Notes: generated from the letters alone by a model not told the origin. A stretch of 17,424 nucleotides of DNA from Achromobacter sp. (GCA_003454835.1 DMTA01000451.1:1-17424), one strand, 5' to 3'; positions 6,727 to 14,405 are shown, counted from the first letter of the stretch. Numbers and translations: made by a program.

Positions 6727-8403
6727 TCACTGCTTGTCCACGTCGGGCAAATCCGCACCGGGCGCTGAAGCAATGAACGCATCGAGCAACCGCTGTTCGT
6801 ACGCCACCTTGGCCGGATCGATGTAGGGTTCGGGCGCCGGCTGGTTGCGCTGGCTTTCGCGCACCAGACTGGCAAACTGCTCCTTGAATTCAGGCGACGG
6901 CGCCTCGCTGTACTTCGAGTGCTGGGGCCGCAGCTTGACGTCGAAGGGATCGATTTCCGGTTTTTGGCCGGGCGTTGTCGAGGTGATCGCAATCACCGTC
7001 GCCTTGCCGCGCTGGCGCAGCGGCATCACCACGCTGGTGTCGGCGTTCAGATAGCTTCCCATCGTGGCCAGCGCAATGCCGACAAAGGGCGAGGAGGCGC
7101 CGGTGTCACCCAGGCGCTGCGTGAGGTCATAGCTCTGCATGGAGTCCAAGGGATCCAACGTGCTTTGCGCGGCGGCCAGCGCTGGCGCCAGATCGGCCAG
7201 CCCGCCCGTCGGGCTGCCGGTGTCGTAGAACACGCGCGCTGGCGCATCGATGATTCCCATGGTGGCCCGCTGCCAGGCGCTGGCCAACGCCGCGTAGCGA
7301 GCCTGATCTTTCAGAAGTTTTCCGGTCTGATCACCATCCGTCTGACCACCATCCATTAGAGATACCTCCACCGGCCGATGCAGCTGTGCAAGCACCCGCA
7401 GCCGGTCCCACTGCTTGAAGCCCTGCTCCGTGATGGGTTCGGAAAACGAAGGCGTTGGCCTGAACGCCTTGGGCGGCTGGCGCTTCCAGCCGGTAAAGGC
7501 CGGATCGATGTCGTTTCGGGCATTGGGTTTGGTGTACGGCGCATAGGCGCGCAGCCAATCCAGTCGCTCGGGGCGCGCCACGATCATGGCCACCACCGCG
7601 TCGGTCAGTTCGCCGGGCTGGCGCGGGCCGGTGCCCACGCCGATTGGCGGTTTGCGCCGTGGCCCCAGGGCGCGGGCGATGTTGTAGCCTTCCACCGAAT
7701 ACACGAGTAACGCAGGCATGTCAGGGTTGACCTCGAACAGCCGAAACAGATACTCCACGGCCGCCTCAGGCGTCGTGTTGCAGATGACGCCGGGTTCAAG
7801 TTGCCGAATTCGGTGCCAGTGCATGCCGGCGGGTGCTCTGTGATCCTCGACCATCAGATTGAGCATCGTTGATACTCGTTCTGATGGCGTCCGGGGATCT
7901 TTGGTAGAGTCATAATCCCGTGCGATGGTCAGCGTAGGAATTGGCCAGCGCTCTGGAAAGCCTTGCATCGCGAGCTCCAGCGCATTGGCCTTACGCATTT
8001 TCCACGCCATGTTTTTGTCGTCTACCCCAATCGGATAATGTGCGGGGTCCATCGGCAAGACGGTTCCCACGTGCAGGGCCTGGGGCTGCGCATTGTTCTG
8101 CTCTTGCAGATGCGCCCACACCTGACCCTGGCGATACACGTCAAGGCTCAGCCCAACGCGGACAATATCGAGTGTGGCCAGGCGCGCGCTTGGCGGAGGA
8201 GCTTGCGTGGTGGTCATGATGGATCCTTGCGTGGATGTTGGAACCGGTTGATCCCTGCGTCGGTATTCAATCGGTACGGGCGGCAGCGGGCATGCGATGT
8301 CGGCTAGTGGCCCAGCCTGCATCGGCGGCGCGCCAACTGTGGGTGTGGCCGACAGTGCCGAGGTCAACAAGAAAAGGGCGGAAAGCGCTCTGCAATGCTT
8401 CAT
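6727..8403 (-). CDS. Tla3/DUF2875-like T6SS lipase adaptor protein, with N-terminal signal-like segment
   Basis: The 558-residue protein resembles the DUF2875 family, now linked to Tla3, the adaptor that brings the lipase Tle3 to its VgrG in Pseudomonas aeruginosa. Supporting stretches are the domain start VRVGLSLDVYRQGQVW (about residues 81-96), a GFPERWPIPTLTIARDYD segment, and NPDMPALLVYSVEG. Its position directly after a Tle3-like gene, with an ATGA start/stop overlap, supports the call. Residues 1-25 (positive start, hydrophobic core, Ala-x-Ala sites near 18-25) look like a Sec signal peptide, followed by a Pro-rich linker to about residue 70. An internal ATG at 8217 (residue 63) has a better ribosome-binding site and would give a 496-residue protein without the signal. 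Family confidence is moderate. Confidence 0.65.
   Translation of the reverse strand: MKHCRALSALFLLTSALSATPTVGAPPMQAGPLADIACPLPPVPIEYRRRDQPVPTSTQGSIMTTTQAPPPSARLATLDIVRVGLSLDVYRQGQVWAHLQEQNNAQPQALHVGTVLPMDPAHYPIGVDDKNMAWKMRKANALELAMQGFPERWPIPTLTIARDYDSTKDPRTPSERVSTMLNLMVEDHRAPAGMHWHRIRQLEPGVICNTTPEAAVEYLFRLFEVNPDMPALLVYSVEGYNIARALGPRRKPPIGVGTGPRQPGELTDAVVAMIVARPERLDWLRAYAPYTKPNARNDIDPAFTGWKRQPPKAFRPTPSFSEPITEQGFKQWDRLRVLAQLHRPVEVSLMDGGQTDGDQTGKLLKDQARYAALASAWQRATMGIIDAPARVFYDTGSPTGGLADLAPALAAAQSTLDPLDSMQSYDLTQRLGDTGASSPFVGIALATMGSYLNADTSVVMPLRQRGKATVIAITSTTPGQKPEIDPFDVKLRPQHSKYSEAPSPEFKEQFASLVRESQRNQPAPEPYIDPAKVAYEQRLLDAFIASAPGADLPDVDKQ
8224..8228 (-). promoter_or_regulatory. Strong internal Shine-Dalgarno before an alternative start of the Tla3-like gene
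   Basis: On the - strand AAGGA lies at 8228-8224, six bases before an in-frame ATG at 8217-8215. Translation from it begins MTTTQAPPPS, just ahead of the conserved domain. It makes the signal-less form plausible as the main product or as a second product. Confidence 0.45.
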
Positions 8404-10706
8404 GCTGCATTTCCCTCGCCAGGTTGGGGCAGGTGGCCGAAATAGCGATCCTCCAACGTCTGGCTCATTACCGCCGTGGGGCGTTGTGCGTTGGCGGCGA
8501 TCATTGGCAATACGCCAGTCAAACGATAATCGCCGGAGGCGACTATCAGCGCCCGCCGATCCGTTGACTCGGCTCCGAAAAAAAGGAGAGTAGAGGCCTC
8601 AAGCGGGTTCTCGTCGACAGCGAGTTGGTCGCCGCGAGTGTCGTCGTCTCGCCACCCCAACCGCCAGTCCGCCACCCGGCATAAATAGGTATAGAACTCC
8701 TCGTCATCGATGCTGCGCGCCTGGCCCAATGCCAGGTCATAGGCCAGCGCGCGTCGACTGTGCTCCTTGTTCATTGGTATGGCGGAATGAAACGAGTACG
8801 CGTTCTGCTCGGCTCTTTCGGCATTCATGCGACGCCGGCGCGCCTCGTTCGGGCTCTCTTGGTAGTTCACCCAAAAGCGCCTGCCACCCTTATAGGACGC
8901 GAAAGTGATGCGGTGCCAGTCGGCGGCCCATGCGTTGTTGCCTGGCTCCTTATAGGGATTGCGCGCCGGATCATTCAGGTCGGTCAGTTGCGCTTCCAGT
9001 TCCGGGGCTAACGCCATGGCCCGCGCCTGATTTCGATGCGCCGCCGTCAAGGGCCCTGCGCTTTCGGGCAGGTCGACGAAACGCGATCCCAAATGGTTGA
9101 TACCTCCATTGGTCACGGCAATCGATGCGTCGATCGGATCATCCGGTGCATAGACCGGCGCGATTCCGCCTGACGCCTGACTGGCATCGCGCGCGCCGTG
9201 TGCGCCAAAGTCCGCCTCGAAAGCACGTGGCAGCGCGGGCGCATTGATTGGGATCGTCTGCCCGGTCGCGAAGGTTGCCTGGCCCACCTCCTGGAGCGCC
9301 CCAAGCGCCGAGCCTTCCCACGTCGACTCTCCGGTTGTGAGCAATTGATAGGTGTACTCCGGCGGCATTCCTACTTGATGCCGCCCAGCCTCGCGTTCGC
9401 GGATGGTGAAGACCCGCTGGTAGAACCTGGAGCCCAGTGCTCCAAGTGCCGGCACGGTTCTTTTAATGGCACGCCTATTCTCGGGGAGAATCTTGTTCAG
9501 CGTCTCGGACACGTAACTGAGCAGGAAGCGCTCTGGAACGAGCTCCGTGAAGGACGCCATGTTCGCAACGCCCTGCCAACCGATTCCTTGCACACTCTTC
9601 ATGCCCACGGTTTGATCCTCGGGCGAGAAGTACAGATAGACATTGCCGCGGTTGTCCCTCTCGGTAAAGTCCAGCTCCTGGCCGTCCATCGTCGTCCGGC
9701 ACTTGTCGCCCGTCCAGCGCAGGCCGCCAATGCAGGCCTCGTTGACCGGGTCGGCCATGTCCGCCAAGGCGGGCACCACATTGGGCTGGCGACCGATGAA
9801 TTGCGTGATGTTGGCAAGCGTCTGCAAACGCGCGAGTGTGGTCTGCTGGTTGGAACGAACCAGCAAGTTTTCGAGGAAGGGCTCGCCGAGGCCGTAAGGC
9901 GAACTCATCATCACCAGCGCATCAATGGGCCGCTCGCCCTCATCCTTGAGATACGCATTGGCCAGCAACGCGATCAAGGTTCCCTGGCTGTGCCCGACGA
10001 CATTGATGGTGTCGTTCAAGCCGTCGCTGCCGCTCTGGCCTTTGTAGCCGCGAATGGTTTTCACCAGCGCCGCCAGTCGCAACGCGGCCAGCACCATATA
10101 CCGGCGGGCCGGGGCGGGCATCAGCGGATGGCTGGGTGATCCGAACACCGGATTGACCGGCATGGCCCCGAGTAGCCTTCCCGAGAATCCGGGCCCAAAC
10201 ATGTCAGGAATATTTGTCGTCGCATTGGCGAACATCCCGCCTTGCTTGATACCGTCCTTGTCCAGCCGGTTGCCGAAGCGGTCCAGCCATTCGCCGTGCG
10301 TCGTTCTTTTGTTTATAGCTTGCTCTTCCTCACGGAATCCCCAGTAAAAAGGAATGACCACGCTGCGCGAGCGACCACCCAGTTTGCCAGCATGCGCTCG
10401 CCGTCGGTAATAAGCCCGGTCTGGATCTGGGGCGCTTCCTTGATCATCTTCAGGAAGCCTGTAAGTCGCCGGATTCAGCGCCGCCATGTTGCGTCCGCCC
10501 CGCGCCGTAGTCAGATGATCCAGCCGTTCGTTCAGCCCCTCGCAGATTCCCTCCTCCTGGTCGGCATACGAGCCCGCCAGATCGTTGACGCCATGGATCA
10601 GGATGACAATGCAGGGCTTGGGTTGTTGAATCTGTGCATAGGCTGGCCCCGCGTCGGGGGCCACCAACGCTTTGGTCTGCCCCGTCAGGGGAATGTGGTG
10701 GGTCAT
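8400..10706 (-). CDS. Tle3-like T6SS antibacterial phospholipase effector (alpha/beta-hydrolase with DUF3274-type C-terminus)
   Basis: The 768-residue protein starts with an alpha/beta-hydrolase fold: the oxyanion-side strand VILIHGVND (about residues 34-42) and the nucleophile elbow GHSQG (238-242, Ser240). A later SPEDQTVG segment probably holds the acid residue. The long C-terminal part with few general motifs fits the Tle3 group, whose C-terminus is called DUF3274. Tle3 enzymes are injected by T6SS and degrade membrane lipids of rival bacteria from the periplasm. No signal peptide is seen, as expected for T6SS cargo. The ATG at 10706 is used; a GTG at 10757 would add 17 residues, and neither has a strong SD. 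The stop overlaps the Tla3-like start. No vgrG, PAAR or immunity gene is beside it. GC content is lower than in the flanking genes. Confidence 0.75.
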   Translation of the reverse strand: MTHHIPLTGQTKALVAPDAGPAYAQIQQPKPCIVILIHGVNDLAGSYADQEEGICEGLNERLDHLTTARGGRNMAALNPATYRLPEDDQGSAPDPDRAYYRRRAHAGKLGGRSRSVVIPFYWGFREEEQAINKRTTHGEWLDRFGNRLDKDGIKQGGMFANATTNIPDMFGPGFSGRLLGAMPVNPVFGSPSHPLMPAPARRYMVLAALRLAALVKTIRGYKGQSGSDGLNDTINVVGHSQGTLIALLANAYLKDEGERPIDALVMMSSPYGLGEPFLENLLVRSNQQTTLARLQTLANITQFIGRQPNVVPALADMADPVNEACIGGLRWTGDKCRTTMDGQELDFTERDNRGNVYLYFSPEDQTVGMKSVQGIGWQGVANMASFTELVPERFLLSYVSETLNKILPENRRAIKRTVPALGALGSRFYQRVFTIREREAGRHQVGMPPEYTYQLLTTGESTWEGSALGALQEVGQATFATGQTIPINAPALPRAFEADFGAHGARDASQASGGIAPVYAPDDPIDASIAVTNGGINHLGSRFVDLPESAGPLTAAHRNQARAMALAPELEAQLTDLNDPARNPYKEPGNNAWAADWHRITFASYKGGRRFWVNYQESPNEARRRRMNAERAEQNAYSFHSAIPMNKEHSRRALAYDLALGQARSIDDEEFYTYLCRVADWRLGWRDDDTRGDQLAVDENPLEASTLLFFGAESTDRRALIVASGDYRLTGVLPMIAANAQRPTAVMSQTLEDRYFGHLPQPGEGNAA

Positions 10707-10954
10707 CGATCTGCTTTCGTCGAGTGGTGAGAGCGAGTTGAGTCGGAAGACAGCCACGCGCCTGCTCGTCGGCTCCTGTGTACGACCGGACGGCGTTGGG
10801 TGGCTGCGTCGAATTCAAAGGGCCGTGGGCCGAATTCCGGCCGGAAACAGAAAAGTTTCCGTTAAACGGGGTTTGTTGAACCTAAGGAATTTTCGAAAGT
10901 ACGGTGTCCGTGGTCGACTGCGGCGGATCGGATCAAAGTTCTTGATCTCATCCC

Positions 10955-10982
10955 TAAAGTCGCCACCTCCGCCTGCCGTTAG
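10955..10982 (+). promoter_or_regulatory. Sigma-28 (FliA)-like promoter for the chemoreceptor gene
   Basis: TAAAGTCG (10955-10962), a 12-base spacer, and GCCGTTAG (10975-10982) match the motility-class consensus TAAAGTTT-N11-GCCGATAA at 6 of 8 positions in each box, with one extra spacer base. Transcription would start near 10990, giving a leader of about 65-70 bases before the ATG at 11057. Chemoreceptor genes are classic FliA targets, so the context fits. Confidence 0.5.
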
Positions 10983-11020
10983 CGGATTGCGGCCGGGGAT
11001 TTCCAGGCCGACTAGCAACC

Positions 11021-11040
11021 CGCCAACCTTCGCGTTGGCG
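11021..11040 (+). other. Leader hairpin just before the chemoreceptor start
   Basis: CGCCAAC (11021-11027) and GTTGGCG (11034-11040) form a perfect 7-bp stem with the loop CTTCGC. It ends 16 bases before the ATG of a gene with a poor Shine-Dalgarno (ACGAG). It could limit or present the ribosome-binding region. Confidence 0.45.
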
Positions 11041-11056
11041 TATCCAGTACACGAGC

Positions 11057-12904
11057 ATGAAGATAACGTCGCTGCGCAACCGCATTTTGCTTATTACCTG
11101 CTTTACGGTGGTGGGAGCGCTTACGCTCTCGGGCCTCATCACCTACCAGATCGTGCGCGACAACATGATGTCCACCATCGCCGCGACCCTGAACGCCGTG
11201 GCCTCCGGCAACGCCAGCGCCATCGAGCGCTGGTCGGCGGACAAGGCGCAGGCCGTCGACGCCACGGCGAAGGTGGTCGAGAAAGGCGATCCCCGGGGCC
11301 TGACCAAGCTCATGGGCGAAACCAACGGCTTTCCCATCACCACCATCGGCTGGTCCGACAAAACCTTCTTTTCCACCACCAAGACCGCGGCGGATTACGA
11401 CCCGACCGCGCGGCCCTGGTACAAGAGCGCCGTGGCCGCCGGCAAGCTGACGATCACCAAGCCGTACGGGGATTCCAGCACGGGCGTGCTGTACGTGGCG
11501 TTCACTGCGCCGATGATCCGCGACGGCCAGACGACCGGCGTGCTGAGCGGCGCCGTGCCGCTCGATGGCGTGAAAGACATCATCAAGGCCATCCACCCCA
11601 CCCCGTCCAGCAGCGCGTTTGTGCTGGGCACGGACGGCCAGGTGATCTCGCACCTGAACGACAAGCTGGCGCTCAAGCCGTCGACCGACATCTCGCCGGC
11701 GCTGACCGCCGAGGCGATTGCGGCCATGGCCCGCGACGGCGCCGCCCCCGTCGAGATCGCGCTGGACGGCGCGCAGAAGCTGCTGAAGGCGCGCCGCATT
11801 CCCGGCACCGACTGGTATCTGGTCGTGGCGCTGGACAAGACCGAGGCCACCGTCGGCCTGACGCAGGTGCTGAACGCCACCCTGATCTCGCTGGTGGTTC
11901 TGACGCTGGTGGCCGTGGGCATCGCCAGCGTGATCACGTCACGCGCCTTCAAGCGTCTGTCCGCCGTGCGTGACGCGATGGACACCATCGGTTCCGGCGA
12001 CGGCGACATGACGCACCGCCTGGCCGTGGTCGGCCACGATGAAGTCGCGCAGATTTCGGCCTCGTTCAACGCGTTCGTGGAAAAGATCACGCACGTCATG
12101 CGCGAAGTGCGAAGCGGCGTGCATTCGATGAGCGCCGCCACGCGCGAGATCGACATGGGCAACCGCGATCTGTCGCAGCGCACGGAAACGTCGGCCGCCT
12201 CGCTTGAGGAAACGTCGTCGGCGCTGACCGAGCTTGCGTCCAGCGTGCGTCAGACCGAGGAAACCGCCGAGCACGCGACGCGCCTGGCCGACGAAGCCAG
12301 CGCGGTCGCCGCGCGTGGCGGGCAGGTGGTCAAGGATGCGGTCACCACCATGGACGAGATTTCGCAATCGTCGCGGCGCATCACCGAGATCATCCGCGTG
12401 ATCGACGGCATCGCGTTCCAGACCAACATCCTGGCGCTGAACGCGGCGGTCGAGGCTGCGCGTGCTGGCGAACAAGGCCGTGGCTTTGCGGTGGTGGCGG
12501 GCGAAGTGCGCACGCTGGCACAACGCAGCGCGGCTTCCGCGCAGGAGATCAAGACGCTGATCGAGGCGTCGGTGCAGAACGTGAAGAGCGGCACGGAACG
12601 CGTGCAGGCCGCCGGTTCGACCATGACCGAGATCGTTGACGGCATCAACCGCGTTCAGCGGATGGTGAGCGAGATCCACGGCGCCATGGCCGAGCAAAGC
12701 ACGGGGCTGGGGCAGATCGACCGCTCGGTCGCCGACATGGATCAGGCCACGCAGCAGAACGCCGCGCTGGTCGAGCAGTCCACGGCGGCGTCGGGCATGT
12801 TGAGCGATCAGGCGCGTGTGCTGGCCGATGCGGTGGCGCGCTTCAAGCTGCGCGAGGAAGAAACGGCAAGCACAGGCCGGCTGATCGCGCTGCCGCAGGG
12901 CTGA
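11057..12904 (+). CDS. Methyl-accepting chemotaxis protein with periplasmic dCache-type sensor domain
   Basis: The 615-residue receptor has a first membrane helix at about residues 9-30, a periplasmic sensor of about 240 residues, a second helix at about 273-295, HAMP at about 296-346, and a long cytoplasmic coiled coil. The signalling tip is the highly conserved segment around 449-487 (IDGIAFQTNILALNAAVEAA, then GRGFAVVAGEVR), which binds CheA and CheW. The sensor has the dCache layout. It carries YDPTARPWY (114-122), whose Arg-x-Trp-Tyr (Arg119, Trp121, Tyr122) resembles amino-acid-binding dCache domains, so an amino acid or related ligand is possible but unproven. No CheR-binding C-terminal pentapeptide is seen. 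It converges on the thioesterase gene, with a shared hairpin between them. Confidence 0.93.
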   Translation: MKITSLRNRILLITCFTVVGALTLSGLITYQIVRDNMMSTIAATLNAVASGNASAIERWSADKAQAVDATAKVVEKGDPRGLTKLMGETNGFPITTIGWSDKTFFSTTKTAADYDPTARPWYKSAVAAGKLTITKPYGDSSTGVLYVAFTAPMIRDGQTTGVLSGAVPLDGVKDIIKAIHPTPSSSAFVLGTDGQVISHLNDKLALKPSTDISPALTAEAIAAMARDGAAPVEIALDGAQKLLKARRIPGTDWYLVVALDKTEATVGLTQVLNATLISLVVLTLVAVGIASVITSRAFKRLSAVRDAMDTIGSGDGDMTHRLAVVGHDEVAQISASFNAFVEKITHVMREVRSGVHSMSAATREIDMGNRDLSQRTETSAASLEETSSALTELASSVRQTEETAEHATRLADEASAVAARGGQVVKDAVTTMDEISQSSRRITEIIRVIDGIAFQTNILALNAAVEAARAGEQGRGFAVVAGEVRTLAQRSAASAQEIKTLIEASVQNVKSGTERVQAAGSTMTEIVDGINRVQRMVSEIHGAMAEQSTGLGQIDRSVADMDQATQQNAALVEQSTAASGMLSDQARVLADAVARFKLREEETASTGRLIALPQG

Positions 12905-12912
12905 TCCGGAAT

Positions 12913-12939
12913 CGTCGGCGGGGTGTTACTCCGCCGGCG
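12913..12939. terminator. Bidirectional terminator-like hairpin between convergent genes
   Basis: Bases 12913-12923 pair with 12929-12939 as an 11-bp stem (two G-T wobbles) around the 5-base loop TGTTA. It lies between the stop of the chemoreceptor and the end of the thioesterase gene, and includes the latter's TAA. There is no T-run on either strand, so termination strength is uncertain. Confidence 0.5.
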
Positions 12940-13513
12940 TGCCTGCCGCAGGATCGCCTGCCGCAGGATCGCCTGCCGCAGGATCGCCTGCCGCAGGATC
13001 GCCTGCCGAAGATTTGCCTGCCGCAGGTCCGCCTGCCGCTGATTCGCCTGTCGCAGGTCCGCCTGCCGCAGATTCTCCCGCCGTTTTCCGGGGCGGGCCG
13101 ACCTGCTTGAGTACGGCAACCGCCGTCGCGACGACCTCCCCGTCCGCGCTCAATTCCCCCTGCATGAACACCAGCGACGACGTGGCCCGCGCCACGCGGC
13201 CGCGCACTTGCAGAAACTGTCCTCCGCGCGCCGCCGCCAGGAAATGCGTGTCCAGTTGCACGGTCACGCAGGCGCGCCGGCCCAGCGCTTCCCACGCAAT
13301 CGCGCTGATGCCGTGGTCCAGCAGCGCGGTCAGCAATCCGCCGTGCACCACGCCTGCGGGATTCAGATGGTCGGCGGTGGTCAACAGGCCATATGCCCAA
13401 CCATCGTCCTCCTTGCGCACCCACAACGGACCGATCAGACCCGCAAAACCGGGCAGCGTGCGTTTGCGCCAACCGGGCGGAACGGCGGAATCGTCGGCGG
13501 AATGCGTGTCCAT
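12926..13513 (-). CDS. PaaI/hotdog-fold acyl-CoA thioesterase with pentapeptide-repeat tail
   Basis: The 195-residue protein has a hotdog thioesterase domain in residues about 15-138, with the signature NPAGVVHGGLLTALLDHG (51-68) that holds the His-Gly-Gly motif of the PaaI family. Such enzymes release CoA from acyl- or aryl-acyl-CoA and often act as a safety valve for CoA-linked catabolism. The usual length is about 140 residues. Here residues 145-194 are ten five-residue repeats of the form Ala-Gly-Asp-Pro-Ala, low in complexity and probably disordered. The ATG at 13513 has AGGAG eight bases upstream, inside the 3' end of the iclR gene. The gap to iclR is 4 bases, so the two are co-transcribed. 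The link to the divergent acyl-CoA ligase operon is inferred from position. Confidence 0.87.
   Translation of the reverse strand: MDTHSADDSAVPPGWRKRTLPGFAGLIGPLWVRKEDDGWAYGLLTTADHLNPAGVVHGGLLTALLDHGISAIAWEALGRRACVTVQLDTHFLAAARGGQFLQVRGRVARATSSLVFMQGELSADGEVVATAVAVLKQVGPPRKTAGESAAGGPATGESAAGGPAAGKSSAGDPAAGDPAAGDPAAGDPAAGTPAE
12932..13081. repeat. 15-bp tandem repeats within the thioesterase 3' end
   Basis: Nine hairpin units at 15-base spacing start at 12948. Four are identical (GCAGG-ATCG-CCTGC at 12948, 12963, 12978 and 12993, each followed by C). Two have the loop TCCG with an unchanged stem (13023, 13053). Three are degenerate (13008, 13038, 13068). The unit length keeps the reading frame and encodes the pentapeptide tail. 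Identical copies sit at the gene's 3' side and worn copies nearer the domain, which suggests recent expansion at one end. Confidence 0.9.
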
Positions 13514-13517
13514 GGGT

Positions 13518-14315
13518 TCAGCTCCTGGCCGCCATCAGTTGCGACAACGCGCGCGCTTCGCCCTGCAGTTCCGCCGCCAGCGATTCCACGCGCGCCGCAT
13601 CGAGCTGCTCGGCCAACCCCGCAGCCACCAATGCATGCGTCAGGCGCTGATGGCTGTCGAACACCGGCACCGCAATCACCACAACGCCATTGATGTAGTT
13701 GTTGCGGTCCACGCTGTAGCCCTGCCGGCGCACCGCGTCCACGTCGGCCTTCCACGCCGCGAACTCGGGCGCCTGATCCCAGCGCAATGCCTTGAAGCGC
13801 CGTTCCAGTTCCTTGTCGGACAGATCCGCAAACGCGGCGACCAGCCGGCCCGTTGCGCTGATCAGCGCCGGAAAGCGGCTTCCCACGTCCACATGCAGGC
13901 GGAACGGCGCGTTGGAACGTGACAGCGCCAACACCACCATGTGATCGCTGCCGGCCACCTCGACGCCGATCGCGGTGACGCTGGCCGCATTGGCAATACG
14001 GTCCAGCACCGGCTGCGCCAGTGCGGGAAAGGGGTTGCTCTCGATCACGCTGCGCGCCAGCGTCAACATGCCCACGCCCAGGCTGTAGCGCTTGGCGCCC
14101 GGGTCGACCTTCACCAGGCCTTCTTCCACCAGGACGCGAAGAATGTGCAGGCAGGTGCTGGTCACCATGCCCAGTTCCTGCGAAATGGCCTTCAGCGTCA
14201 TGGGCTCGCCGCCCCGGCCCAACAGGCGCAGGATCGCGATCGATCGCGTCACGGCCGGCACCGGCCGCACGCGCGGGCCGGCGGCGGCAAGTTCCGGGGT
14301 ACTGGATTCACTCAT
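13518..14315 (-). CDS. IclR family transcriptional regulator
   Basis: The 265-residue protein has an N-terminal winged helix-turn-helix at about residues 20-80 (with MTLKAISQELGM and TSTCLHILRVL as the HTH) and an IclR effector domain at about 95-260, including the conserved segment near NNYINGVVVIAVPVFD. The ATG at 14315 was chosen because GGAGA lies about 5 bases upstream and the N-terminus then has normal length. Upstream in-frame starts would add about 10 or 31 residues. It heads a - strand unit with the thioesterase and is divergent from the acyl-CoA ligase operon, the usual position for an IclR regulator of a neighbouring catabolic operon. The ligand is probably the acid or its CoA ester; this is inference. 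Confidence 0.92.
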   Translation of the reverse strand: MSESSTPELAAAGPRVRPVPAVTRSIAILRLLGRGGEPMTLKAISQELGMVTSTCLHILRVLVEEGLVKVDPGAKRYSLGVGMLTLARSVIESNPFPALAQPVLDRIANAASVTAIGVEVAGSDHMVVLALSRSNAPFRLHVDVGSRFPALISATGRLVAAFADLSDKELERRFKALRWDQAPEFAAWKADVDAVRRQGYSVDRNNYINGVVVIAVPVFDSHQRLTHALVAAGLAEQLDAARVESLAAELQGEARALSQLMAARS

Positions 14316-14389
14316 CGGGTTCTCCGTTTTTATTGCGGCAAGCATACCTTGCGGCGCCCGCCCCGCGAGACGAGCCAAACCGCGCCTTA

Positions 14390-14405
14390 ATTGTCTATAT
14401 ACAAT
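14390..14405. promoter_or_regulatory. Putative IclR operator palindrome
   Basis: ATTGT-CTATAT-ACAAT is an inverted repeat with perfect 5-base arms, and the six inner bases are nearly symmetric. It covers the -10 of the - strand iclR promoter (TATATA at 14396-14401). A second small palindrome, ATTGACAAT (14417-14425), covers both -35 boxes. The stretch is strikingly AT-rich against its surroundings. Binding of the regulator here would control both directions. Confidence 0.5.

Larger units (their letters stand above)
10707..11056. other. 350-base divergent intergenic region rich in inverted repeats
   Basis: No gene is seen between the Tle3-like gene and the chemoreceptor. The region holds three overlapping or adjacent symmetric elements: the 12-base palindrome TTCCGGCCGGAA (10835-10846), CGGAAAC/GTTTCCG around AGAAAA (10842-10861), and CCGTT-A-AACGG (10859-10869). 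A sigma-28-like promoter (10955-10982) and a leader hairpin (11021-11040) follow. No convincing promoter for the lipase gene was found on the - strand. Confidence 0.6.

Noticed and set aside
12948..13081. Possible CRISPR array
   Set aside because: Units are 15 bases with no unique spacers, and they are in frame in a gene. No cas genes are present.
12808..13119. Minus-strand reading with RQADLRQANLRQ-like repeats resembling a pentapeptide-repeat protein
   Set aside because: It is the other reading frame of the 15-bp DNA repeats inside the thioesterase gene. It has no ribosome-binding site, and its other end overlaps the chemoreceptor.
12939..13922. Long + strand reading frame over the repeats, the thioesterase and part of iclR
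   Set aside because: It is antisense to two clear genes, starts inside the repeat, and has no recognisable domain or SD.
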